DNA of 64,000 nt from an uncultured Lachnospiraceae bacterium (GTDB lineage: Bacteria > Bacillota > Clostridia > Lachnospirales > Anaerotignaceae): the NCBI GenBank assembly GCA_944383855.1, contig CALWRB010000017.1, forward strand, positions 1-64,000, in the 5' to 3' direction. Below are positions 8,183 through 16,121 of the stretch, one piece after another (position 1 is the first letter of the stretch; every line of letters begins with the position of its first letter). A program made the translations under genes and the position numbers. Under the pieces are notes generated by a model. It was not told the origin of the DNA. It did not search any database and worked only from the letters and a program-made list of their open reading frames with translations.

Positions 8183-8886
8183 GAAGTATCCTCCTTGTAA
8201 CGATGAAAACAGGCGGCTGCCTGTAGAAAAGCCAGAAAAATATTTTGTTGCAGATATTGCCGCATCGCTTCCGGGTGCCACTGCACACCGATGGCAAAAG
8301 GGTGTGTGCGGTGCTCGATGGCTTCGATTACACCGTCTGATGCGAAAGCCGAGGCGAAAAACGCGTCGCCGCAGTCTTTCACACTTTGGTGGTGGAACGA
8401 ATTGACCAGGGCTTCGCTGCCAAGCAGTCGGTAAAGACGGCTGTGCGGGCGCAAAAAAACGCGATGTGTGGCGCAGTGCCTGGGGGCGTTTTGCATATGC
8501 TGTAACGCGGCTGTGTTTTGTAAACGGATATCCTGATATAAACTGCCGCCGCAACAGACCGCCATCACCTGCATACCGCGGCAGATACCCAGCACAGGCA
8601 GCTTTTGGCGCAGCGCCATACGACAAAGCGCAAATTCTATGCTGTCACGTTTTGGGTCTGTGTATGCGCAAAGCGGGTGCGGTTCTTCGTGATAGTATTG
8701 TGGCAGGATATCACACCCGCCGCTGAGCAAAAGTCCGTCTAAAAAAGGCGGCAATACGGTTTCTCCTGCCAAAATGACAGGATAGCCGCCCGCAGCGGTA
8801 ATTTGTTTTGCATAAAGCGGATTCAGCTGAAAAACAGGATCGTTTTGCGGCATATGCGCAGTAATGCCGATGATAGGTTTTTTCAT
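8170..8886 (-). CDS. Class I glutamine-amidotransferase-like hydrolase, peptidase C26 family
   Basis: The 238-residue protein has the nucleophile elbow GICRGMQ with the catalytic Cys, and the GVQWHPE segment with the catalytic His and Glu, as in gamma-glutamyl-GABA hydrolase (PuuD) and related free-standing amidases. The LLLSGGCDILPQYY motif is also typical. It likely removes a gamma-glutamyl group from a small amine or peptide in the cytoplasm. No polyamine catabolism genes are nearby, so the substrate is open. It is the first gene of the minus-strand run with mscS and DUF951. Confidence 0.85.
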   Translation of the reverse strand: MKKPIIGITAHMPQNDPVFQLNPLYAKQITAAGGYPVILAGETVLPPFLDGLLLSGGCDILPQYYHEEPHPLCAYTDPKRDSIEFALCRMALRQKLPVLGICRGMQVMAVCCGGSLYQDIRLQNTAALQHMQNAPRHCATHRVFLRPHSRLYRLLGSEALVNSFHHQSVKDCGDAFFASAFASDGVIEAIEHRTHPFAIGVQWHPEAMRQYLQQNIFLAFLQAAACFHRYKEDTSWKN

Positions 8887-8956
8887 CGCAAAAAAGACCT
8901 CCTGTGTGTGGCTACAGATACTGCCGACACGAAACGTATTTACTTTTCAGCCTATT

Positions 8957-8968
8957 CTATGGTATCAT
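8957..8968 (+). promoter_or_regulatory. Extended -10 promoter for mtnN
   Basis: CTATGGTATCAT contains TG-G-TATCAT, an extended -10 element, about 100 bp before mtnN. No good -35 is present. The identical 12-mer occurs at 33587 and, on the minus strand, at 48794, each upstream of a gene. Confidence 0.5.
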
Positions 8969-9068
8969 ATTTATGCCGGAAAGAAAAGCCGTTTTGCTGA
9001 AAATACAGCGTATCGGCAGGTATCGTATCGGCTGAGATGACCCGAAAAACAGCAAGGAGATGAATACA

Positions 9069-9767
9069 ATGAAGACGATCGGCGTAATCGGGGCAATGGA
9101 AGAAGAAATTTCGTTTTTGAAGGAAGAAATGGCAATCGTTACCAATAAAACGGCAGTCGGACTGCAGTTTTACATCGGGCATTACGGGGATAAAAACGTG
9201 GTATTGGTCAGAAGCGGGATCGGTAAAGTCAATGCCGCTATTTGTGCACAGGTGCTGATCGACTTGTTTGGCGTGGACTATATCATCAATACGGGTGTAG
9301 CAGGCGGCATCGCAGCGGGACTTAAGATCGGGGATATGATTATTTCCAAAGATGCGATCTACCATGACATGGATACATCGGTATTCGGCGATCCCGTCGG
9401 CGTGATTCCACGTATGGCAGAGAGCATTTTTGCCGCGGACGAAGAGATGATACAGATTGCAAAACAGGCGGCGGAGGAAATGCAGTGGAACGAGCGGGTG
9501 ATGGTGGGCAGGATTGCCAGCGGAGATCAGTTTGTGGCGTCTGCAGAACTGAAAAAACAGATCCGACATAATGTGCAGGCGGATTGCGCAGAGATGGAAG
9601 GCGCCGCGATTGCGCATACATGCTACCTGAATCGGATCCCGTTTGTTATGATACGCAGCATTTCCGACCTGTCGGAAGAAGGCGGCGAAACGTCTTATGA
9701 AACATTTGCTGTGGAGCAGGCGCGCCGTTGCTGCTATTTGGTCAGCCGGATCATAGAAAGAATGTAA
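9069..9767 (+). CDS. mtnN: 5'-methylthioadenosine/S-adenosylhomocysteine nucleosidase
   Basis: The 232-residue protein starts TIGVIGAMEEEISFLKEEM and has the family's NTGVAGGI, the DQF segment in ASGDQFVAS, the substrate-binding EMEGAAIAH and the catalytic-Asp segment SISDLS. It splits adenine from methylthioadenosine and S-adenosylhomocysteine in methionine salvage. The ATG at 9069 is preferred over that at 9060 because the AAGGAG site at 9054-9059 is 9 bp from the former and touches the latter. It is a single-gene unit closed by a terminator. Confidence 0.95.
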   Translation: MKTIGVIGAMEEEISFLKEEMAIVTNKTAVGLQFYIGHYGDKNVVLVRSGIGKVNAAICAQVLIDLFGVDYIINTGVAGGIAAGLKIGDMIISKDAIYHDMDTSVFGDPVGVIPRMAESIFAADEEMIQIAKQAAEEMQWNERVMVGRIASGDQFVASAELKKQIRHNVQADCAEMEGAAIAHTCYLNRIPFVMIRSISDLSEEGGETSYETFAVEQARRCCYLVSRIIERM

Positions 9768-9797
9768 AATCAAAAACAGGAAAAATACGGCGAAAAT

Positions 9798-9837
9798 GCA
9801 TATTTTCTCGAATGATTTGGGGAAATATGCGTTTTTT
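9798..9837 (+). terminator. Terminator after mtnN
   Basis: GCATATTT (9798-9805) pairs with AAATATGC (9823-9830), followed by GTTTTTT. The remaining sequence up to about 10030 shows no gene or repeat that I can support. Confidence 0.7.
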
Positions 9838-10038
9838 ATGTGCGATATTGTTTATGGGGAAAAAAGAGGATGTTTTGTGCAAAACGAGCAGACTTTGGGG
9901 CAGAAAAACACAGTGTTTAGACAGTGTAAAAAGAGATTTGTTTTTCTATGGAAACAAAGGCGTTTTGTGGCAGGAAACGCTTAAAATAGTAACAAAAACC
10001 AATGGGTAAAATGAATGCTTTTTTTATGCTATTTCCTC

Positions 10039-10067
10039 TTGTTTTACAAAATTGTATACTGTATAAT
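10039..10067 (+). promoter_or_regulatory. SigA-type promoter
   Basis: TTGTTT (10039-10044), 17-bp spacer, TATAAT (10062-10067). It drives the unknown gene at 10136 and leaves a leader of about 60 nt. Confidence 0.8.
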
Positions 10068-10135
10068 GCAAGCATATAAAATGCGAAAATTGGGTTTCGT
10101 TGCGAGAAGGAACTAAAAAAGGAAGGATGATGACC

Positions 10136-10594
10136 ATGACAGCAAAAACCCATGGATATATTACAAAAGAAATCGAATTGGAACAGATCTATCAATTTAT
10201 TCTTCGTTATTTCGATCAAAATGCGAAGGTGAACCGATACGAAAACCGTTTTGGTGAGAGTAACGAGATGGCAGTGTATTTTACCTATAAAGGCGAGGAA
10301 AGACGTCTGTTTGCGATGGTTTACAAAAGCCGCAAGTTCTCCAAAACAGGGGAAAAGGCAAGATTGATCTTTTTGGATCTGGACTATTGGGGTCACAGTG
10401 TGGAGATCATGCGCTCTATCATTTCGTTCTTCAGCGGCTGGCTGGATGAAAACGATTGCGATAAGGAAGACGCTTATCACATCAAAGAGCAGCCGGACGG
10501 CGTGGTGCCGAATATCATTAAAATTACCAGAAGTGAGCTGAATAAAAAACTGGGCGGTATGGTCGTCATCATCGAAGATGAAGATGAGGATTGA
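10136..10594 (+). CDS. Uncharacterised 152-residue cytoplasmic protein
   Basis: I do not recognise this family. The protein is soluble, with mixed alpha/beta composition, a basic middle (KGEERRLFAMVYKSRKF) and a strongly acidic end (IEDEDED). Three in-frame ATGs cluster at 10127, 10130 and 10136; the last has the best spacing (9 bp) from AAAGGAAGG at 10118-10126. It has a consensus promoter and its own terminator, so it is a single-gene unit and probably expressed well. Confidence 0.8.
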   Translation: MTAKTHGYITKEIELEQIYQFILRYFDQNAKVNRYENRFGESNEMAVYFTYKGEERRLFAMVYKSRKFSKTGEKARLIFLDLDYWGHSVEIMRSIISFFSGWLDENDCDKEDAYHIKEQPDGVVPNIIKITRSELNKKLGGMVVIIEDEDED

Positions 10595-10648
10595 GAACGG
10601 TTTTGTGCAGGGAAAGATAAGCAAGAAAAAATAGGGTAAAGGGAAAAA

Positions 10649-10678
10649 AGCGGGATTCTTCAGAGTCCGGCTTTTTTT
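10649..10678 (+). terminator. Terminator
   Basis: AGCGGGATTC (10649-10658) and GAGTCCGGCT (10663-10672) form a stem with one mismatch around a TTCA loop, followed by seven T residues. Confidence 0.75.
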
Positions 10679-10782
10679 GTGCATATTTTGTATGTACTAC
10701 AAGGTAAAAAGGTGCGGAAATGAAATGCGGAAAGATGTAATTTTTTCCTGTTTTTAATGAAAACTTTGTGTGGCTATGGTAC

Positions 10783-10882
10783 AATGACAGCAACCAGTTT
10801 GTTTGCTGTCCGCATTCTGCCCTTTGGGCAGCCTGTACTGCTGTATCCCTTTGGTCACAGCAGGATCGTACACTTCGCATTG
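10783..10882. repeat. 100-bp structured direct repeat, copy A
   Basis: This copy matches copy B at 94 of 100 positions by direct comparison. It folds into three consecutive hairpins: GACAGCAA/TTGCTGTC (10786-10793, 10803-10810), CTGCCC-TTT-GGGCAG (10817-10831) and CTGCTGT/ACAGCAG (10838-10844, 10857-10863). An extended -10 element (CTATGGTACAAT, 10774-10785) overlaps its left edge. No protein-coding frame in it looks real. It may be a REP/MITE-like element or a structured RNA. Confidence 0.85.
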
Positions 10883-10963
10883 CCCTGCGAGCAATGCTCA
10901 TGCCGCGCCTTGGAAAAGAAAATATCGGCTTTGCCGCTGCTTTCTTTTCCGGCGGAAGCGGCA

Positions 10964-11063
10964 AATGACAGCAACCAGTTTGTTTGCTGTCCGCATTCTG
11001 CCCAAAGGGCAGCCTGCACTGCTGTATCCCTACGGTCACAGCAGGATCGTACACTTCGCATTG
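10964..11063. repeat. 100-bp structured direct repeat, copy B
   Basis: This is the second copy of the structured repeat, 81 bp downstream of copy A. The middle hairpin loop is AAA instead of TTT, and the third loop has ACG where copy A has TTG. The three stems are unchanged, so the six differences fall outside paired bases or in loops. A third partial match, GCAAATGACAGCAA, follows at about 11075. The surrounding stretch 10883-11180 contains nothing else I can identify. Confidence 0.85.
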
Positions 11064-11186
11064 TCCGAGGGGCGGCAAATGACAGCAAACGAATTTTGCG
11101 GAAACACTCTGCTTTCCGGCGGCAGAAGGCGTCTGCAAAAAATAACAAATGTCTGCGGCAAAAAAAGCTGCTGTACGGAAGGAAAA

Positions 11187-11223
11187 AAGGAGGTGTGCCT
11201 TTGTGCCCGAAAAAGGGGCATAG
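11187..11223 (+). other. Possible six-codon leader ORF
   Basis: A strong AAGGAGGTG (11187-11195) is followed 7 bp later by GTG CCC GAA AAA GGG GCA TAG (11203-11223). This short frame ends 9 bp before the small membrane protein start. It could be a leader peptide for translational coupling, or just an accidental ribosome site. Confidence 0.35.
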
Positions 11224-11232
11224 GCGGCGAAT

Positions 11233-11418
11233 ATGTTGAAAATGATACAGATTTTTGCGTTGACGATGCTTTTGGTCTTTTTTACATTATGGGATATTAC
11301 TGCATTTTTTCAAACAGCGGAAAAAGATGTGATTACATATCTTTTGCTGGTATTAAACGCGTTTGCGGTTTTTTTCTGGATCAAATATTGTGCAAAAATT
11401 TTGAAAAATACAAAATAA
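11233..11418 (+). CDS. Small membrane protein, two predicted helices
   Basis: The 61-residue product has two hydrophobic segments (about residues 5-25 and 35-53) separated by a short polar turn and ends in KYCAKILKNTK, a positive-inside tail. I do not recognise a family. AGGCGG lies 5 bp before the ATG. The frame fits snugly between a strong upstream ribosome site and a terminator, which favours a real gene, but length alone is weak evidence. Confidence 0.5.
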   Translation: MLKMIQIFALTMLLVFFTLWDITAFFQTAEKDVITYLLLVLNAFAVFFWIKYCAKILKNTK

Positions 11419-11442
11419 ATACCAATCATACGCAGAAAAAAG

Positions 11443-11470
11443 GGGTGTCGACAAGATCGACACCCTTTTT
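11443..11470. terminator. Bidirectional terminator
   Basis: GGGTGTCGA (11443-11451) pairs perfectly with TCGACACCC (11457-11465), with A-rich sequence on the left and T-rich sequence on the right. It separates the small membrane protein from the convergent D-aminoacylase gene. Confidence 0.9.
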
Positions 11471-11485
11471 CCGTCTTTTTTTATT

Positions 11486-13093
11486 TTATTTTTTGCCGTG
11501 ATGCAAAATCACTTTACCGGGAGTTGCGCCTGTCAGTTTCTTATCGTGGTAAACCACTTCACCGCCGACAATGACATATTCGATACCTTCCGATACTTTA
11601 TTGGATTCCATAAAGTCTGCGGTATCACGCAGGTTTTCATAGTCAAATACGACCAGATCGGCATCCATACCGTCTTTGATGATACCTTTGGATTCGATCA
11701 TCATTTTTTCTGCGGTCAGACCTGTCATTTTATGGATCATCTTTTCCAGAGGCATCAGATGGTTTTCTTTTACGAAATAACGGATCGCGCGAGGGAAGGA
11801 ACCGAAAGCACGCGGATGCGCACGAACAGTTTCATTCTTCGGCAGAATACCGTCGGTACCTGTCATAACGCTGTCGGAGCTGATGATGCGGAATACGTCC
11901 TCATCGCTCATGCAGAAGTACATAGCGGTAGCAACACCGTGGTTACGGATCAGCAGATCAAAGAACAGATCAAATTCATCCATATTGTATTTCTTTGCCG
12001 CATCTGCAATGGTCATACCTTCGTATTCCGGTGTTGCGTTACAGGAAGAAACGAATACGCCGCCAAAACCGCCGCAGTTGATGTACTGGTTTTCAAACGG
12101 TGTTGCGGGGTCCATGATCTCCGCTTTGATCTGTGCACGCATTGCGGGATCTTTGATGATCTCTACCATGCCGGAGATACCTTTTGTGAAGTATTTGGGC
12201 GGAATGCTTGCATTCAGATGCGTCATGGAAGCGGCATAAGGATACTGGTCTGCTGTCACGCGGATACCTTCTGCCTGTGCCTGTTCGATCATTTCCATGA
12301 TCTGTTTGGAAATGCCCCAGTTCGGTTTGCCGCAGACTTTCAGGTGAGAAATATGAACGCGGCAGCCGCTGCGACGACCTACTTCGATGGTTTCCGCAAC
12401 GGATTTGAGCACTTCGTTGGATTCGTTACGCATATGAGAGGTATAGATACCGTCGTATTCCGCAACGACTTTACAAAGCTCTACAAATTCATCGACATCG
12501 GCATAAACACTGGGAATATAGATCAGACCGCTGCAAAGACCCATTGCGCCGTGCTCCATTGCCTCACGCAGCATCTGTTTCATGTGCTCCAGTTCCTCTG
12601 CGGTAGGTTTGCGGTTATCGTACCCCATTGCCGCAATACGCAAAGAAACGTGACCTGCCAGGAATTTGACGTTTTCCGGCAGTTTCAGTGTGTCTACATA
12701 TTTCAGATAGTTTTCGAATGTAGTGAAGGTTTCCATTTCTGCGGGGAAGGAATCGGTAAAGATCGCCATACCTTCCTGCATCAGTTTTAATTTTGCGGGG
12801 TCAACGGGGAACATGGAGAATCCGCACTGACCTGCCACATGTGTGGTGATACCCTGTGAGATTTTGGACAGAGAGTTGAAGGGCTGTCCCAACGGTACAT
12901 CGCCGTGAGAGTGCGGGTCGATGAAACCGGGGCAGACGGTCAGACCTGTGCCGTCGATCACAGTTTTGGCTGCTTCCTCACATTGTGCGGGCAGCACTTT
13001 CAATTTTCCCCCTTCGCTGGCAACGCTGCCCATAAAGGCTGCGGCGCCTGTGCCGTCAATGACGGTAGCGTTTTTGATCAACAGATCGTACAT
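11486..13093 (-). CDS. N-acyl-D-amino-acid deacylase family amidohydrolase
   Basis: This 535-residue metal-dependent amidohydrolase has the HSH metal motif (H61, H63), AGQCG with the bridging-type C90, the SHMRNE segment, HISH and the TGTDG catalytic aspartate region. These match D-aminoacylases, which cleave N-acyl groups from D-amino acids or related N-acyl compounds. The start at 13093 has AAAGGAGG at 8 bp. It lies downstream of a DUF819 membrane transporter gene on the same strand, which suggests uptake and hydrolysis of one compound. The exact substrate is not predictable. Confidence 0.88.
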   Translation of the reverse strand: MYDLLIKNATVIDGTGAAAFMGSVASEGGKLKVLPAQCEEAAKTVIDGTGLTVCPGFIDPHSHGDVPLGQPFNSLSKISQGITTHVAGQCGFSMFPVDPAKLKLMQEGMAIFTDSFPAEMETFTTFENYLKYVDTLKLPENVKFLAGHVSLRIAAMGYDNRKPTAEELEHMKQMLREAMEHGAMGLCSGLIYIPSVYADVDEFVELCKVVAEYDGIYTSHMRNESNEVLKSVAETIEVGRRSGCRVHISHLKVCGKPNWGISKQIMEMIEQAQAEGIRVTADQYPYAASMTHLNASIPPKYFTKGISGMVEIIKDPAMRAQIKAEIMDPATPFENQYINCGGFGGVFVSSCNATPEYEGMTIADAAKKYNMDEFDLFFDLLIRNHGVATAMYFCMSDEDVFRIISSDSVMTGTDGILPKNETVRAHPRAFGSFPRAIRYFVKENHLMPLEKMIHKMTGLTAEKMMIESKGIIKDGMDADLVVFDYENLRDTADFMESNKVSEGIEYVIVGGEVVYHDKKLTGATPGKVILHHGKK

Positions 13094-13137
13094 TATGCAT
13101 GCCTCCTTTTTTTTGTATAGATTGCATATGTGAATAA

Positions 13138-13181
13138 ATGCCCTCGCTTTTTTGCGCGAGGCAGGAAAAAGCAGAGGGCAT
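13138..13181 (-). repeat. Long inverted repeat between DUF819 and D-aminoacylase genes
   Basis: Read on the minus strand, ATGCCCTC plus GCTTTTT pairs with AAAAAGC plus GAGGGCAT, about 15 bp with one bulged T and a 12-14 nt loop. No T run follows, so it is not a standard terminator. It may be an mRNA processing or stabilising stem that sets the ratio of the two products. Confidence 0.6.
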
Positions 13182-13205
13182 ATGCGTGACTGTTTCTAAA
13201 ACCGG

Positions 13206-14390
13206 TTATGAGAAGAAATTGCCGGCCATAATGCCTAAGTAGTTACCGATGGAGTAACCCCACAGACCTACCAGAATACCGGGAACGATCAGAGCGTTCC
13301 AACCTTTGTTGATAGAGAAGGCTGCAGCAGTGGTGGGACCACCGATGCTAGCGCAGGAAGCGTTACACAGTTCTTCCCAGTTCCATTTGAAGAGCTTGCC
13401 GAAACCAAACAGGAAGCCCAAGTTACCAATGGTAACAAATACGATGGAGCAAAGGATAATCACGCCGACAGAAAGCAGCTGACGCAGGTCAGCGGCACCG
13501 CCGATGGTAACGAAGTACATCATGATCATGAAAGTACCAACTTCTTCCGCGCCTTCCAGTTTCTTAAAGAAGTTCGGGAACAGTGTTACCAGAATGATGG
13601 TAATGGTACAGATGATCAGGTAGATGGAGCCAAACAGCTGACCGATAATCATAGGCGGATTCAAAGAGGTTATGAAACTTGCAATCATGTAACCGATACC
13701 GCAGATGACAAATGTGGTCGCGATGGCCAGAGCCAAACTCAGCAAAGAGATGTTCTTGGGTTTCCAGTACTGTTCGGAAACGGAGCCTGCACCTTCCACG
13801 ATGGATGCTTCAAACGCATCGATATGCGGATGTGTGAAGTTTCTGCGTGCCCATTTGGTATCACTCATTGCGCCAAGACCCAGCATCAGGAATGCTACCA
13901 GAAGGTTTGCCGCAACTGCAACTGCGCTGATGTAAGCCTGATCCAGACCGAAGGTATTACCGCAAGCGACCAGGTTAACGGTACCGCCGACATGCGCGCC
14001 GACTTCCATTGCTACGATACCGCCAATGTTAGGCTCGTTGCGGAAGATAAAGCCTGCTGCACAAGCGCCTACGATAGTACCTAAAGATGCCACATGGAAA
14101 ACGATAAACAGTCTTCCGGATTCTTTTATGATCCTACGCAGGTCACACTGGAACAGCAGCAACGGAATGGATAACGGTAAGATATAAGTGCTGACTGCTG
14201 AATAAGCAGGGGATGAGGAAGGCAGCAAACGGATATTTACCAAAATCATGGTACCGAAGATTGCAAGAATGGCGCTACCTAATTTTGCACCCCATTTTGT
14301 TTTTTGCTCTCCCCAAATGGAAAAAGCGGCCAGAAGGGCGATCATCATCCACATGAGCCATGTGTTGTCGCCGGAAATCAAACTTGTCAT
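13206..14390 (-). CDS. DUF819 family membrane protein
   Basis: The 394-residue protein has ten or more hydrophobic segments and the DUF819 hallmarks EVGAHVGGTVNLVA and CASIGGPTTAAAFS. Members such as B. subtilis YjcL are predicted transporters; sequence features resemble sodium-coupled carriers, but no substrate has been settled that I know of. GAGGAG precedes the ATG. It heads the transcript that continues into the D-aminoacylase gene, so an N-acyl amino acid or peptide-like substrate is a reasonable guess. Confidence 0.88.
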   Translation of the reverse strand: MTSLISGDNTWLMWMMIALLAAFSIWGEQKTKWGAKLGSAILAIFGTMILVNIRLLPSSSPAYSAVSTYILPLSIPLLLFQCDLRRIIKESGRLFIVFHVASLGTIVGACAAGFIFRNEPNIGGIVAMEVGAHVGGTVNLVACGNTFGLDQAYISAVAVAANLLVAFLMLGLGAMSDTKWARRNFTHPHIDAFEASIVEGAGSVSEQYWKPKNISLLSLALAIATTFVICGIGYMIASFITSLNPPMIIGQLFGSIYLIICTITIILVTLFPNFFKKLEGAEEVGTFMIMMYFVTIGGAADLRQLLSVGVIILCSIVFVTIGNLGFLFGFGKLFKWNWEELCNASCASIGGPTTAAAFSINKGWNALIVPGILVGLWGYSIGNYLGIMAGNFFS

Positions 14391-14422
14391 AAAACTCCTC
14401 CTTCTTTTTCAAAATGTACCAA

Positions 14423-14479
14423 TATCGCGCTAATGCGATAAAGTATGTTTATTATAACACCAACCTATGCAAAAATCAA
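14423..14479 (-). promoter_or_regulatory. SigA-type promoter and hairpin/operator for the DUF819 operon
   Basis: On the minus strand TTGATT (14474-14479) and TATAAT (14451-14456) are 17 bp apart. Downstream a TATCGC/GCGATA inverted repeat (14423-14428, 14435-14440) sits where a repressor could block transcription or where the RNA could fold. The rest of 14480-14690 is AT-rich with nothing I can identify. Confidence 0.8.
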
Positions 14480-14689
14480 TAGAATGTGTGGCTTTAAATA
14501 AGAAAAATTGTCTAACTTTAGAACATTTTAGTTTAATGCGTATAGATATGTGCATTTAATACAAATTGAGTAGTGAAAAAACCGTCTATAGATAAGAAAT
14601 ATGATTAAAATGCATAAAATAAAACTAAAAAATATTTCAGTAAAAATCACGAAAAATAAAAACGATCTTGAAGAAAAACCTCGAAAAAA

Positions 14690-14736
14690 AAGAAAAAACA
14701 GCGAATTTTCGGTTTAAAACGAGAAATTCGCTGTTT
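14690..14736 (-). terminator. Terminator after purA
   Basis: AAACAGCGAATTT (14696-14708) pairs with AAATTCGCTGTTT (14724-14736). On the minus strand a T run follows. Confidence 0.85.
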
Positions 14737-14744
14737 TCGGTTCT

Positions 14745-16019
14745 TTAATACATGACGATATATTCATCTCTTGCGGCGCCGACAGAAACATATTTGATGC
14801 GGCAGCCAACTGCTTTTTCAATGTAACGAATGTAATCCAGTGCTTCCTTGGGCAGATCCTCTACTTTGCGGCAGGCGGAAATGTCACACTGCCAGCCGGG
14901 CAGTGTTTCGATCACGGGAGTTGCACGGTTTAATTTCGCGGAATACGGGAACAGTTCTGTCTCTGCTCCGTCCAGGGCATAGCGCACGCAGACAGGGATC
15001 TCCTTCATATAAGAAAGTACGTCCAGCTTGGTCAGCGCGATCTCATCGCAGCCCTGCACCAGGATACCGTAACGGGAAGCGGGCACGTCAAAGGGACCGA
15101 CCCTTCTGGGGCGTCCGGTTGCGGCACCGTATTCTCCGCCGGCAGCACGCAGCTGTTCCGCTTCTTCGCCGAACCATTCCGCGGTGAAAGGACCTTCTCC
15201 CACACAGGTGGAGTAAGCCTTCATGATGCCGACGACGCGGTCCAGTTTCAAATTGGGTACGCCTGCGCCGATGGGGGCATAGGCAGCAATGGTGGAAGAA
15301 GAAGAAGTGAAGGGATAGATACCGAAGTCGATATCACGCAAAGCACCCAACTGTGCTTCAAACATCACGCGTTTGCCGTTTTTGACTGCTTCGTTCAGAT
15401 ACTGTGTGGTGTCGCAGATGTAATCCTTGAATTCTTCTGTGTATTTGTCTAGCCACTGCATCATGTCTTCTTCTTTGACGGGTTCTTTGCCGTAAACGCC
15501 GGAAATCGTCAGATTTTTATATTGCAGGATATGGGAGAACGTATGATGGCAGTATTCTTTTTCCAGCAGATCGCCCATACGAATGCATTTTTTCATATAT
15601 TTATCGCCGTAAACGGGGGAAATGCCTCTGCGGGTGGAACCGTAAGCTTCCCCTGCCAAACGCTCTTCTTCCAATACGTCTAACAGACGGTGATAAGGGA
15701 AGCAAACGATGGCTTTGTCACTGATTTTCAGGTTTTCGGGGGAGATTTTTACGCCGGCGGCACGCAGTCTGCCGATCTCTCCGCTTAAATGCTCCAGATC
15801 GATCACCATGCCGTTGCCCATGACATTGACCACATCTTCGCGCAAAATGCCGGAAGGCAGAAGGTTTAGGATAAATTTGCCCAGATCGTTGATCACGGTG
15901 TGTCCCGCGTTGTTGCCGCCCTGGTAACGGCAAACAATGTCATAGTCGGCGGAAAGCAGGTCTACCATTCTGCCCTTTCCTTCGTCGCCCCAGTTGATGC
16001 CTACGATAGATGTCAGCAT
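14745..16019 (-). CDS. purA: Adenylosuccinate synthetase
   Basis: This 424-residue enzyme joins IMP and aspartate, using GTP, to give adenylosuccinate in AMP synthesis. It has NWGDEGKGR with the catalytic Asp (D12) and GGNNAGHT with the catalytic His (H40). The IMP-binding stretch is divergent: FEAQLGALRDIDFGIYPF replaces the usual EGAQG...LDID-GTYPF, and SSSSTIAAYAP replaces TSSN-TAGG. ATGRPRRVG near residue 300 is intact. The presence of D12 argues against the phage PurZ relatives. It is a single gene with a perfect promoter and an attenuator-like leader. Confidence 0.93.
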   Translation of the reverse strand: MLTSIVGINWGDEGKGRMVDLLSADYDIVCRYQGGNNAGHTVINDLGKFILNLLPSGILREDVVNVMGNGMVIDLEHLSGEIGRLRAAGVKISPENLKISDKAIVCFPYHRLLDVLEEERLAGEAYGSTRRGISPVYGDKYMKKCIRMGDLLEKEYCHHTFSHILQYKNLTISGVYGKEPVKEEDMMQWLDKYTEEFKDYICDTTQYLNEAVKNGKRVMFEAQLGALRDIDFGIYPFTSSSSTIAAYAPIGAGVPNLKLDRVVGIMKAYSTCVGEGPFTAEWFGEEAEQLRAAGGEYGAATGRPRRVGPFDVPASRYGILVQGCDEIALTKLDVLSYMKEIPVCVRYALDGAETELFPYSAKLNRATPVIETLPGWQCDISACRKVEDLPKEALDYIRYIEKAVGCRIKYVSVGAARDEYIVMY

Positions 16020-16047
16020 AAAAATATCACTCCTTTATCAGATGCAT

Positions 16048-16085
16048 GAAAAATAAGAAAAGCCCCTTTGTAAAAACAAAGGAGC
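16048..16085 (-). promoter_or_regulatory. Terminator-like hairpin in the purA leader
   Basis: On the minus strand GCTCCTTTGT and ACAAAGGGGC (one mismatch) flank a TTTT loop, followed by TTTTCTTATTTTT. It lies between the purA promoter and its ribosome site. The first transcribed bases, GTAAAAACA (plus 16107-16115), are complementary to TGTTTTTAC inside this hairpin, so two alternative folds are possible. Confidence 0.5.
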
Positions 16086-16121
16086 GGGTACACTGCTTGA
16101 TGTTGGTGTTTTTACTTTGAA

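Noticed and set aside
8183-8626. N-terminal extension of MscS
   Set aside because: It lies in another frame of the C26 amidase gene, and the ATG at 8182 has a good ribosome site.
10783-11063. Possible CRISPR array
   Set aside because: Only two repeats of 100 bp with an 81-bp spacer, and no cas genes.
10757-11501. Open frames of 160 and 232 codons across the repeat region
   Set aside because: They are built from the two 100-bp repeats and cross hairpins and a terminator; the composition is Cys/Arg-rich and no ribosome site or family fits.
11498-12790. 430-codon frame opposite the D-aminoacylase gene
   Set aside because: Antisense shadow; the His/Phe/Cys-rich product resembles no family.
14745-16019. 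PurZ-type 2-aminoadenylosuccinate synthetase
   Set aside because: The catalytic Asp in GDEGKG is present, which PurZ enzymes lack.
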